The position numbers and the translations under genes are program-made. Below, piece by piece: positions 49,930 to 57,316 of a stretch of DNA of 64,000 nt (the first letter of the stretch is position 1; every line of letters begins with the position of its first letter). Below the pieces are notes generated by a model. It had not been told where the DNA came from. It did not search any database and worked only from the letters and a program-made list of their open reading frames with translations. Source of the DNA: an uncultured Eubacteriales bacterium (GTDB taxonomy: Bacteria; Bacillota; Clostridia; Christensenellales; Aristaeellaceae); contig CADBZH010000019.1 in NCBI GenBank assembly GCA_902799045.1, positions 1 to 64,000 on the forward strand. Direction: 5' to 3'.

Positions 49930-50457
49930 ATGTCTGAAAACGCGGATATCAAATGGTATGTTGTGCATACCTATTCCGGCTATGAGAACAAAGTGCGCGA
50001 CAGCCTGCTGAAGGCCGTTGAGAACAACGGCATGCAGGACAAGATCGTGGATGTTCGCATTCCGGTTGAAGAGGCCGTAGAGATCAAGAACAACAAGCGT
50101 CGCATTGTTCAGCGCAAGCTGCTGCCCAGCTACGTGATCGTCAAGATGGAAATGACGAACGAAACCTGGTATGTGGTGCGCAACACCCGCGGCGTGACCG
50201 GCTTCGTGGGCTCCGGCAACAAGCCGACGCCCCTTTCCGAAACGGATTTCGCCTCCATCTTCGACGCGGCGCCCCAGGCGCGCATCGACATCATGGTGGG
50301 CGACAGCGTGCGCATTCTCACGGGTCTGTTTGAGAACTTCACCGGCAAGGTGACGGCGATGGATCCCAAGACCCAGAAGCTCACCGTCACGGTGCCGATG
50401 CTCAAGCGCGAGACCACCGTGGAGCTGGCGTACGACGAGGTGGTGCGGGAGGACTGA
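49930..50457 (+). CDS. nusG: Transcription termination/antitermination protein NusG
   Basis: 175 aa. The NGN domain starts WYVVHTYSGYENKVRDSLLKAVENNG and contains LLPSYVIVKMEM, the polymerase-contact region. The C-terminal KOW domain reads VGDSVRILTGLFENFTGKVTAMD. It binds RNA polymerase and links it to ribosomes or Rho. AGGAGC precedes the ATG. It is followed by rplK after a 107-base gap. Confidence 0.97.
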   Translation: MSENADIKWYVVHTYSGYENKVRDSLLKAVENNGMQDKIVDVRIPVEEAVEIKNNKRRIVQRKLLPSYVIVKMEMTNETWYVVRNTRGVTGFVGSGNKPTPLSETDFASIFDAAPQARIDIMVGDSVRILTGLFENFTGKVTAMDPKTQKLTVTVPMLKRETTVELAYDEVVRED

Positions 50458-50564
50458 TCCCCGCGCACCCAATGACAAGCTGAACCCCCGGATTGGGTTT
50501 CAGGGAGTGGGAGGGACGCTTTGCCGTCCCGCTTCACCACATACATGTTAAGGAGGATACCCAA

Positions 50565-50990
50565 ATGGCAAAGAAAGTTACCGCGCTTATCAAGCTGCAG
50601 GTGCCTGCCGGCAAGGCGACGCCCGCGCCGCCCATTGGCCCCGCGCTCGGTCAGCATGGCGTGAACATCCCCGGCTTCTGCAAGGAGTTCAACGATCGCA
50701 CCGGCAAGCAGGCCGGCCTGATCATCCCGGTGGTCATCACCGTGTATCAGGATCGCTCCTTCACCTTCATCACGAAGACGCCCCCGGCTGCCGTTCTGAT
50801 TAAGAAGGCCTGCGGCATCGAGCATGCCTCCGGCCGTCCGAACAAGGACAAGGTCGCCAACATCACCAAGGCCCAGATCAAGGAGATCGCCGAGCTGAAG
50901 ATGCCCGACCTGAACGCCGCGTCCGTCGAGGCCGCGATGAGCATGATCGCCGGCACCGCCCGCAGCATGGGCGTCGTGGTGGTAGACTGA
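50565..50990 (+). CDS. rplK: 50S ribosomal protein L11
   Basis: 141 aa. [43 protein letters not shown] is the conserved N-terminal domain (thiostrepton/stringent-response site), and the C-terminal rRNA-binding domain ends [21 protein letters not shown] 50565 follows AAGGAGG; a longer frame from 50493 is not supported. It pairs with rplA downstream. Confidence 0.97.
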   Translation: MAKKVTALIKLQVPAGKATPAPPIGPALGQHGVNIPGFCKEFNDRTGKQAGLIIPVVITVYQDRSFTFITKTPPAAVLIKKACGIEHASGRPNKDKVANITKAQIKEIAELKMPDLNAASVEAAMSMIAGTARSMGVVVVD

Positions 50991-51047
50991 CAAGCCACAA
51001 CTACGTGGGAGGATTTTCAATCCGCTTGACCACAAGGAGGATGTTTT

Positions 51048-51791
51048 ATGAAAAAGGGTAAGAAATATTCCGACAGCTTGAAGCTGATCGACCGCAGCAA
51101 GCAGTATGACCCGGAGGAGGCCATCGCGCTGGTCAAGCAGACCGCCAAGGCCAAGTTCGATGAGACCGTGGAGATCTCCGTCCGCCTGGGCGTCGATCCC
51201 CGCCACGCTGACCAGCAGGTTCGCGGCGCCGTCGTTCTGCCGAACGGCACCGGCAAGACCGTGCGCGTGCTGGTGATCTGCAAGGCTGACAAGGCCGCCG
51301 AGGCTGAGGCCGCGGGCGCGGATTACGTGGGCGCCGAGGACATGGTCGCCAAGATCCAGGGCGGCTGGTTCGATTTCGACGTGGTCGTGGCCACCCCCGA
51401 CATGATGGGTCAGGTCGGCCGTCTGGGCCGCGTGCTGGGCCCCAAGGGCCTGATGCCTTCCCCGAAGGCCGGCACCGTGACCATGAACGTGGCGCAGGCC
51501 ATCAGCGAGATCAAAGCCGGTAAGGTTGAGTATCGCGTGGACAAGACCGCCATCATCCACTGCCCGGTCGGCAAGGCTTCCTTTGAGGAGCAGAAGCTGG
51601 TCGAAAACCTGCGTGTGCTGATGGAGGCCATCATCAAGGCCAAGCCCGCTGCCACCAAGGGAACCTACATTCGCTCTGCCGTGATCTCCAGCACCATGGG
51701 CCCCGGCATCAAGAAGGGAACCTACATTCGCTCTGCCGTGATCTCCAGCACCATGGGCCCCGGCATCAAGCTGAATTCCCTGAAGTTCTGA
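51048..51791 (+). CDS. rplA: 50S ribosomal protein L1 with a duplicated C-terminal segment
   Basis: 247 aa, about 19 longer than expected. The family core is intact: [77 protein letters not shown]. The normal C-terminal strand [18 protein letters not shown] appears twice, because 57 bases (51657-51713) are repeated exactly at 51714-51770. The second copy ends in the usual LNSLKF. L1 also represses its own operon in many species. AAGGAGG precedes the ATG; a terminator follows. The exact repeat suggests a very recent event or an assembly error. Confidence 0.95.
   Translation: MKKGKKYSDSLKLIDRSKQYDPEEAIALVKQTAKAKFDETVEISVRLGVDPRHADQQVRGAVVLPNGTGKTVRVLVICKADKAAEAEAAGADYVGAEDMVAKIQGGWFDFDVVVATPDMMGQVGRLGRVLGPKGLMPSPKAGTVTMNVAQAISEIKAGKVEYRVDKTAIIHCPVGKASFEEQKLVENLRVLMEAIIKAKPAATKGTYIRSAVISSTMGPGIKKGTYIRSAVISSTMGPGIKLNSLKF
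51657..51770 (+). repeat. Perfect 57-bp tandem duplication inside rplA
   Basis: Two adjacent identical 57-base copies (51657-51713 and 51714-51770), each encoding K plus [18 protein letters not shown], keep the reading frame. Confidence 0.95.
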
Positions 51792-51808
51792 TCTCATGAA
51801 TAGATGAG

Positions 51809-51838
51809 CCGCGCATCCGCAAGGGTGCGCGGTTTTTT
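51809..51838 (+). terminator. Terminator after rplA
   Basis: CCGCGCATCC-GCAA-GGGTGCGCGG with one G-T pair, followed by six Ts. Confidence 0.92.
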
Positions 51839-51900
51839 GCATATATGCAGAAAAACCGGCATAATTTACCATTTTGCCCCGCATTTCAGCCCGCCCGCGA

Positions 51901-51929
51901 TTGAAATGGCGTTTGCGTTGTGATATAAT
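51901..51929 (+). promoter_or_regulatory. Promoter of the L,D-transpeptidase gene
   Basis: TTGAAA (51901-51906), 17-base spacer, TATAAT (51924-51929), followed by an A-rich start region. Confidence 0.75.
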
Positions 51930-51966
51930 TAAAAAAGATTTATTTGGTATAACAGGGGTTTTTGCG

Positions 51967-53880
51967 ATGAAGCTGCGAAGGATCATTGCCCTGGTCGGGG
52001 CGATGCTGATGCTGATGACGGCCATACCCGCCTTTGACCGGGTGGCGAAGGCCGGCTACGACATGCCCTATTACATCCGGGCCGACCTGACGAACCAGAT
52101 CGTCACCATCTACTCCACCGAGACGGATGTGATCGTGCGCCAGTTCCTGTGCTCGTCGGGCCTGGAGAATGCCACGCCCCACGGTACGTTCTATCTGCCG
52201 AAGAAGACGGAGGAATCGGAGCGCGAATACTGGTATTACTTCCGCTCCTACGACTGCTATGCCCACTATGCCACGCGCATCTTCAAGGGCGTGCTGTTCC
52301 ACTCCATCCCCTACAAGATGATGGACGAATCCACCATCAGCGAATCCGGCGTGGCGAACTTCGGCAAGCCCGCCTCCCACGGCTGCCTGCGCCTGCGCTG
52401 GCAGGACGCGGAATTCATCGCCAAGTGCTGCATGGCGGGCACCCGCGTGAAGATCTACACCAGCGACAAGGAGGACCAGAACATCCGCACGCTGCTGATG
52501 CGCGGCTCCTACACCAACGAGCGCGGCCAGTCCTACGACTACTTCCTGGCCAAGACCGACGAGGAGGGCGTGCTGGGCAACGGCTCGAAGGGTAACGAGG
52601 TGCGCGACCTGCAAACGCGCCTGCGCGACCTGGGCATCTTCAGCGATGCGATCAACGGCAAGTACGGCGGCTCCACCATCAACGCCGTGCGCGACGCCCA
52701 GCAGCTGTTGGGCGTGGAGGAGACGGGCCTGGCGACGCCGGAGTTCCTGAAGGTGCTGTATTCCGACCAGGCGCCCACGGCCTCCAACGTGACGCTGGAG
52801 GAGGGCATGAGCGGCCCCGTGGTGCGCAAGGTGCAGCAGCAGCTGGCCGATCTGAAACTCTATGACCCGAACGCCATCGACGGCGTGTTCGACGTGGACG
52901 TGCTGGAGGCGGTGAAGCAGTTCCAGAGCGCCTATGCCTATCCCGCCGACGGCATCCTGATTCCGGGAATGCAGAAGGCGCTGGAATACGAGGCCAACAC
53001 CGTGAAGGGCCTGTTCGAGGGCGGCGATTGCGAGCTGGAGACCACCAACGACCAGATGACCATGGCGCGCACGAACCTGAGCGTGTCCATCCGCCTGCGC
53101 TCGGAGCCCAGCACCAGCGCCCAGGCCCTGACGAGCCTGACCTCGCAGAACGTGGTGATCGCGCTGGACAGCAACAAGGAATGGGGCCACGTGCAGCGCG
53201 GCGTGAACGTGGGCTTTGTGAAGAACGTGTTCCTGGATTACTACACCCAGGACATCGCCTCGCTGACCTATCGCGATCCCGCGGGGGAAAAGGCCTACAC
53301 CATCGGCTATACCCGGGAAGAATACCTCAGCGGCGTCAACATGCCCTGGGAGGTATTCGCCAACTACCTGGCCACCGACAAACCCGTCGAGGAGTATCGC
53401 GGCATGACGACCTACGCCCAGGTGGACACCGGCGACCCGAATGTGACGCTGAACCTGCGCAAGGAGCCGAACACCTCCTGCGCCGTGCTGGCGGAGGTGC
53501 CCTGCGAGACGCAGGTGCGCGTGCTGCTGAGCAACCCGGAGTGGTCCTACGTGGCCTGCGACGGCACGAACGGCTATCTGCTGAACCAGTATCTGCAGTT
53601 CCCCGAAGGCCAGAACCCCGCCGGGGACGCCGAGGCCGCCCAGGTGGCGGCGGACGAGTCCACGATCCCGGCGGTGGTGCACGCCACGACCGAGAAGAAG
53701 GCGCCGGTCTACGATGTGGATTCCGGCGATGCGACGGTGCTGGGCCACCTGGAAAACGGGGTCCGCGTGGAGGTGCTGGAGACCGTGGACGGCTGGAGTC
53801 ACATCCGACTGGAAGACCACGAGGGCTATATGAAGGACGCCGATCTGCAATTCCTGCTGGCGGACGAAGTGGTGATCTGA
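51967..53880 (+). CDS. Secreted L,D-transpeptidase with peptidoglycan-binding and SH3 domains
   Basis: 637 aa. An N-terminal signal or anchor segment (LRRIIALVGAMLMLMTAIPAF) leads into a YkuD catalytic domain (about 30-165): IRADLTNQIVTIYS, HGTFYLP, FHSIPY and the active-site motif SHGCLRL with catalytic C140 and H138. Two PG_binding_1-type repeats follow (GNEVRDLQTRLRDLGIFSDAINGKYGGSTINAVRDAQ near 215; GPVVRKVQQQLADLKLYDPNAIDGVFDVDVLEAVKQFQ near 285), then three SH3-like domains (about 365, 480 and 560). It should make 3-3 cross-links in peptidoglycan. ATG 51967 sits after an AGGGG; the upstream frame crosses the promoter. The Cys-140 motif makes the enzymatic call firm. Confidence 0.93.
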   Translation: MKLRRIIALVGAMLMLMTAIPAFDRVAKAGYDMPYYIRADLTNQIVTIYSTETDVIVRQFLCSSGLENATPHGTFYLPKKTEESEREYWYYFRSYDCYAHYATRIFKGVLFHSIPYKMMDESTISESGVANFGKPASHGCLRLRWQDAEFIAKCCMAGTRVKIYTSDKEDQNIRTLLMRGSYTNERGQSYDYFLAKTDEEGVLGNGSKGNEVRDLQTRLRDLGIFSDAINGKYGGSTINAVRDAQQLLGVEETGLATPEFLKVLYSDQAPTASNVTLEEGMSGPVVRKVQQQLADLKLYDPNAIDGVFDVDVLEAVKQFQSAYAYPADGILIPGMQKALEYEANTVKGLFEGGDCELETTNDQMTMARTNLSVSIRLRSEPSTSAQALTSLTSQNVVIALDSNKEWGHVQRGVNVGFVKNVFLDYYTQDIASLTYRDPAGEKAYTIGYTREEYLSGVNMPWEVFANYLATDKPVEEYRGMTTYAQVDTGDPNVTLNLRKEPNTSCAVLAEVPCETQVRVLLSNPEWSYVACDGTNGYLLNQYLQFPEGQNPAGDAEAAQVAADESTIPAVVHATTEKKAPVYDVDSGDATVLGHLENGVRVEVLETVDGWSHIRLEDHEGYMKDADLQFLLADEVVI

Positions 53881-53940
53881 CGCGGGGATATGCCCGGGCC
53901 TTTTCCGATGGGGAACAGCGATAGAGGTATGCTCATTCCT

Positions 53941-54016
53941 GTAGGGACGGCGTTGCGCCGCCCGCCCAAAAACGAAACGTTGCGTTCAGGGCGGGCGGAG
54001 CAACGCCGTCCCCTAC
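53941..54016. repeat. Long inverted repeat GTAGGGACGGCGTTGCGCCG type
   Basis: GTAGGGACGGCGTTGC followed by GCCGCCCGCCC (53941-53967) pairs with GGGCGGGCGGAGCAACGCCG and TCCCCTAC (53989-54016). A shorter relative lies at 9663-9697. This and the next two entries account for the 351-base gap 53881-54231; no gene is seen. Confidence 0.75.
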
Positions 54017-54084
54017 TACAGCGGAACAACCAATCATTTCCCATCAAGAATCAGCGGTTACTCCATACTACGAAAATGAGGCCC

Positions 54085-54130
54085 CGGATTGCCGCGTCGC
54101 TTCCCCAAACCAGCCTCGCAATGACGCGGA
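54085..54130. repeat. REP-like CATTGCGAGG element
   Basis: GGATTGCCGCGTCGC...CCTCGCAATGACGCGG, one half-palindrome of the family also present at 12390, 15270 and 47893-48009. Confidence 0.65.
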
Positions 54131-54182
54131 GCATAACGCGAGGATCAACGTCATCCGGGAGGCGCGAGGCATCCGTCTCCCG

Positions 54183-54228
54183 GATGCCACAAGGCCGCCG
54201 GTCGATGGACCGGCGGCCTTGTGGCATC
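54183..54228. other. Perfect 21-bp hairpin downstream of the Nudix gene
   Basis: Bases 54183-54203 are exactly inverse to 54208-54228 around a GATG loop; arms begin GATGCCACAAGG. No T run follows on the minus strand, so it is not a classical terminator for the Nudix gene. It could stabilise RNA 3' ends. Confidence 0.8.
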
Positions 54229-54231
54229 GTG

Positions 54232-54651
54232 TCAGTGCGCGTGATATTTCTGTATGTGTTCAAACGCGTCGCGCATGATCTTGCGGTCGCGCTCGTAGGT
54301 GAGCCGTTCGGCGGCCTCCCCGACGGGAAGCCAGAAGGCCTCGGCGATCTCCTCCGGCTGGGGGGTGATCTCCGCCTGGGTCGTCACGGCGGCGAATATG
54401 ACCACCAGCTTTTGGGTGTCGGGCCGGATGTTGTAGCGGTTTTCCGCCCGATAGCGTCGGTCCACCCGCACCTTCAGGCCCGTTTCCTCCAGGATCTCCC
54501 GTTCGGCGGTCTGGCTCTCGGTCTCGCCCGTCTCCACATGGCCCTTTGGGAAGGAGATGTGGCGGCCCTTGGTGTGGCGGATCAGCAGCACGTTCCAGCC
54601 GTCTTCCGCCCTTCTGAAAATCACGGCGCCGCAGGATTTTTCATATCTCAT
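54232..54651 (-). CDS. Nudix hydrolase
   Basis: 139 aa. A complete Nudix box GHVETGETESQTAEREILEETGL (GX5EX7REUXEEXGU) spans about residues 37-59. SCGAVIFRR at the start and a terminal helix match the bis(5'-nucleosyl)-tetraphosphatase (Ap4A hydrolase-like) group, but substrates of this family cannot be told from sequence. It ends next to a perfect hairpin and starts 36 bases from the mrp stop; both genes run leftward and may be co-transcribed. Confidence 0.9.
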   Translation of the reverse strand: MRYEKSCGAVIFRRAEDGWNVLLIRHTKGRHISFPKGHVETGETESQTAEREILEETGLKVRVDRRYRAENRYNIRPDTQKLVVIFAAVTTQAEITPQPEEIAEAFWLPVGEAAERLTYERDRKIMRDAFEHIQKYHAH

Positions 54652-54687
54652 GGCAGCCTCCGTTGTCGCTTCATTGGTAATGGGCCC

Positions 54688-55518
54688 TCACAGCGCCTCC
54701 AGCGCCGAAGCCATGTCCTCCAGCCAGGGAGCCTCCATCATCTCGATGGAGCCGTTGTCACAGGCCGCGGCCAGGGCGGGCTGGATGGGCAGGCGCGCCA
54801 CGTTTGCAACGCCGAAGCGCCTGGCGATCTCGTCCACGTGGCTCTCGCCGAAGATGCGATGCTCCTTGCCGCACTGATCGCACACGAAGTAGCTCATGTT
54901 CTCCACGATGCCCAGCACCGGCACATTCATCATCCGGGCCATGTTGGCGGCCTTTTCGACGATCATGCCCACCAGCTCCTGGGGGGAGGTGACGATCAGG
55001 ATGCCGTCCAGCGGCAGCGACTGGAACACGGTCAGCGGCACGTCGCCGGTTCCCGGAGGCATGTCCACGAACATGAAGTCCACGTCCTCCCACATCACGT
55101 CCGTCCAGAACTGCTTCACGGTTCCGGCAATGATGGGGCCGCGCCAGACGACGGGATCGGTTTCATTGGAGAGCAGCAGGTTCAGCGACACCATCTTCAC
55201 GCCGGTGGCGCTGGCGGCGGGGAAGATGCCGTCGTCGGAGGCCATCAGCTGGCCCTTCACGCCGAAGGCCTTGGGGATGGAGGGGCCGGTGACGTCGGCG
55301 TCCAGGATGCCGACGCTGTGACCGCGGCGGCGCATCAGCGCGCTCATCAGGCTGGTTACCATGCTCTTGCCGACGCCGCCCTTGCCGCTGACGACGCCGA
55401 TGACCTTCTTGACGCGGCTGTTGGCGTTGGCGGGGGCGGAGAAATCCGGCTGCTGGCCGTTGCGGCTGGGACAGTCCACGCCGCAGGAATTGCAATCATG
55501 GGTACAGTTTTCGCTCAT
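54688..55518 (-). CDS. Mrp/NBP35 family iron-sulfur cluster carrier ATPase
   Basis: 276 aa. An N-terminal cysteine cluster (C5, C9, C12, C16 in MSENCTHDCNSCGVDC) resembles eukaryotic NBP35. The deviant Walker A is VVSGKGGVGKSMVTSLMS, Walker B-like is FMFVDMPPGTGDVPLTV, and a later CX2C (FVCDQCG) can bind a bridging cluster. The family loads 4Fe-4S clusters on target enzymes. ATG 55518 follows GGAGATG; the frame extends upstream past the divergent promoter. Its neighbours do not suggest a specific client. Confidence 0.92.
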   Translation of the reverse strand: MSENCTHDCNSCGVDCPSRNGQQPDFSAPANANSRVKKVIGVVSGKGGVGKSMVTSLMSALMRRRGHSVGILDADVTGPSIPKAFGVKGQLMASDDGIFPAASATGVKMVSLNLLLSNETDPVVWRGPIIAGTVKQFWTDVMWEDVDFMFVDMPPGTGDVPLTVFQSLPLDGILIVTSPQELVGMIVEKAANMARMMNVPVLGIVENMSYFVCDQCGKEHRIFGESHVDEIARRFGVANVARLPIQPALAAACDNGSIEMMEAPWLEDMASALEAL

Positions 55519-55705
55519 AGGGCAAACATCTCCAATTTTCAAGATAATACTGGATCTATGATAGCGCACTTGCCCCGGTTCGTCAAGGTTAAATCTCTGA
55601 CTTTTTCGCCCGCGCCCCGGCGAGGCAATGAAAACGCAATGAAGCGGTGTTATAATGCACAGCACTGGATGCGATTGAACGGCCAAGACGCCGGGGAGAG
55701 ATACG

Positions 55706-57106
55706 ATGCGCCTGAGGAACAAGCACTACGAAATCGACATGCTGAACGGCCCGGTGATGCCGAAGCTGCTGAGCTTCGCGCTGCCGCTGATGCTGTCAAG
55801 CATGCTTCAGCTGACGTTCAACGCCGCGGATGTGATCGTGGTGGGCCGCTTCGAGGGCGACGCCGCGCTGGCGGCGGTGGGCGCGCCGGGGCCGCTGATC
55901 AACCTGCTGGTGAACCTGTTCATGGGTCTTTCGGTGGGCGCGAACGTGGTGGTGGCCCAGTGCTGCGGCGCGGGCAATTACAAGGATATCCGCGATTCCG
56001 TGCACACCTCCGTGGCGCTGAGCCTGATCGGCGGCGTGCTGGTGGGCCTGGTGGGCTTCTTCCTGTCCGGCACGTTCCTGAGCATGATGAACACGCCGCC
56101 GGAGGTGTTGCCCCTGGCGACGGACTACATGCGCATCTACTTCCTGGGCATGCCCGCGAACATGCTCTACAACTTCGGCGCGGCCATCCTTCGGGCCGTG
56201 GGCGACACCCGGCGGCCGCTGACCTACCTGACCATCTCCGGCGTGGTGAACGTGGCGCTGAACCTGTTCTTCGTGATCGCGCTGGGCATGGGCGTCTCGG
56301 GCGTGGCCCTGGCGACGATCATTTCGCAGGTGATCTCGGCGGTGCTGGTGTTGCTGTGCCTGATGCGCAGCGACGGCGCCATCAAGCTGGAGCTGAAGCA
56401 GCTGCGGCTGGACATGAACAAGGTGGCGCGGATCACCCGCGTGGGCCTGCCGGCGGGCCTGCAGGGCATGGTGTTCTCGATCTCGAACGTGCTGATCCAG
56501 TCCACGGTGAACAGCTTCGGCAAGGTCGTGGTGGCGGGCAACACCACCGCCAGCAACCTGGAGGGCTACGTGTACGTGGCCATGAACAGCATCTATCAGG
56601 CGGCCATCACCTTCACGGGCCAGAACGTGGGCGCGAAGCGCTATGAGCGCATCTCGCGGGTGTGCCGCGACGCCCTGATGGCGGTGTTCGGCATCGGCGC
56701 GGCCCTGGGCGGGCTGCTGATGCTGTTCAGGCACACGCTTTTCGGCATCTACACCGCGGACGAGGCCGTGATCGCCGCCGCGGGCATCCGCACCACCATC
56801 ATCGCGCCGACCTACTTTCTCTGCGGCATGATGGACACGATGGTGGGCATGCTGCGCGGCATGGGCAGCTCGGTGCTGCCGATGGTGGTCTCGATCATGG
56901 GCGCGTGCGTGCTGCGCATCATATGGATCCTGACCATCTTCCGCATGGACCCCACGCTGACGATGCTCTACCTCTCCTATCCCGTCTCCTGGGCCGTCAC
57001 CTTCGCCACCCACTTCGCGTGCTATCTGGTCGTGAAGCGGAAATTCCCGGCGGGAGCTGTGAAGGCCGGCAACCTGGAAACGAGGAATGATTCAAAACAA
57101 GGCTGA
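55706..57106 (+). CDS. MATE family multidrug exporter
   Basis: 466 aa, 12 membrane helices. It has the MATE pattern: SFALPLMLSSMLQLTFNAADVIVVGRFEGDAALAAVGAPGPLINLLVNLFMGLSVGANVVVAQ in the first half and GLPAGLQGMVFSISNVLIQSTVNSFG in the second. It exports cationic drugs or metabolites against H+ or Na+. GGGAGAG precedes ATG 55706 and a TATAAT lies at 55651-55656. It is divergent from mrp. The short C-terminus after helix 12 (KAGNLETRNDSKQG) is not conserved. Confidence 0.93.
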   Translation: MRLRNKHYEIDMLNGPVMPKLLSFALPLMLSSMLQLTFNAADVIVVGRFEGDAALAAVGAPGPLINLLVNLFMGLSVGANVVVAQCCGAGNYKDIRDSVHTSVALSLIGGVLVGLVGFFLSGTFLSMMNTPPEVLPLATDYMRIYFLGMPANMLYNFGAAILRAVGDTRRPLTYLTISGVVNVALNLFFVIALGMGVSGVALATIISQVISAVLVLLCLMRSDGAIKLELKQLRLDMNKVARITRVGLPAGLQGMVFSISNVLIQSTVNSFGKVVVAGNTTASNLEGYVYVAMNSIYQAAITFTGQNVGAKRYERISRVCRDALMAVFGIGAALGGLLMLFRHTLFGIYTADEAVIAAAGIRTTIIAPTYFLCGMMDTMVGMLRGMGSSVLPMVVSIMGACVLRIIWILTIFRMDPTLTMLYLSYPVSWAVTFATHFACYLVVKRKFPAGAVKAGNLETRNDSKQG

Positions 57107-57125
57107 CGGCGCAATTCCACCGCGG

Positions 57126-57145
57126 GGACGCCATATATGGCGTCC
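57126..57145. repeat. Palindrome GGACGCCATATATGGCGTCC, copy 2
   Basis: Identical to the 20-base palindrome at 30369-30388; here the match extends outward (GCGG...CCGC). Confidence 0.8.
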
Positions 57146-57200
57146 GCGAGCGGCATGTATGCCGCCCCTGCTCTTTCGATGCCGGCAGCCGACGTAACGT

Positions 57201-57271
57201 ACAGATCCTTCGCTTCGCTCAGGATGACAGCAAACCAAAGCCTGTCATCCCGAGCGAAGCGAAGGATCTGT
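57201..57271. repeat. GTCATCC(T/C)GAGCGAAGCG inverted repeat, family E copy 2
   Basis: ACAGATCCTTCGCTTCGCTC (57201-57220) pairs with GAGCGAAGCGAAGGATCTGT (57252-57271); inside, AGGATGACAG and CTGTCATCC extend the arms. A weaker copy lies at 21157-21231. It sits between the convergent MATE and TetM-like genes. Confidence 0.8.
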
Positions 57272-57316
57272 TTATTGCGCTATCCTGAACGCTTCCCGCA
57301 TGGGAATCCTTCGCCC

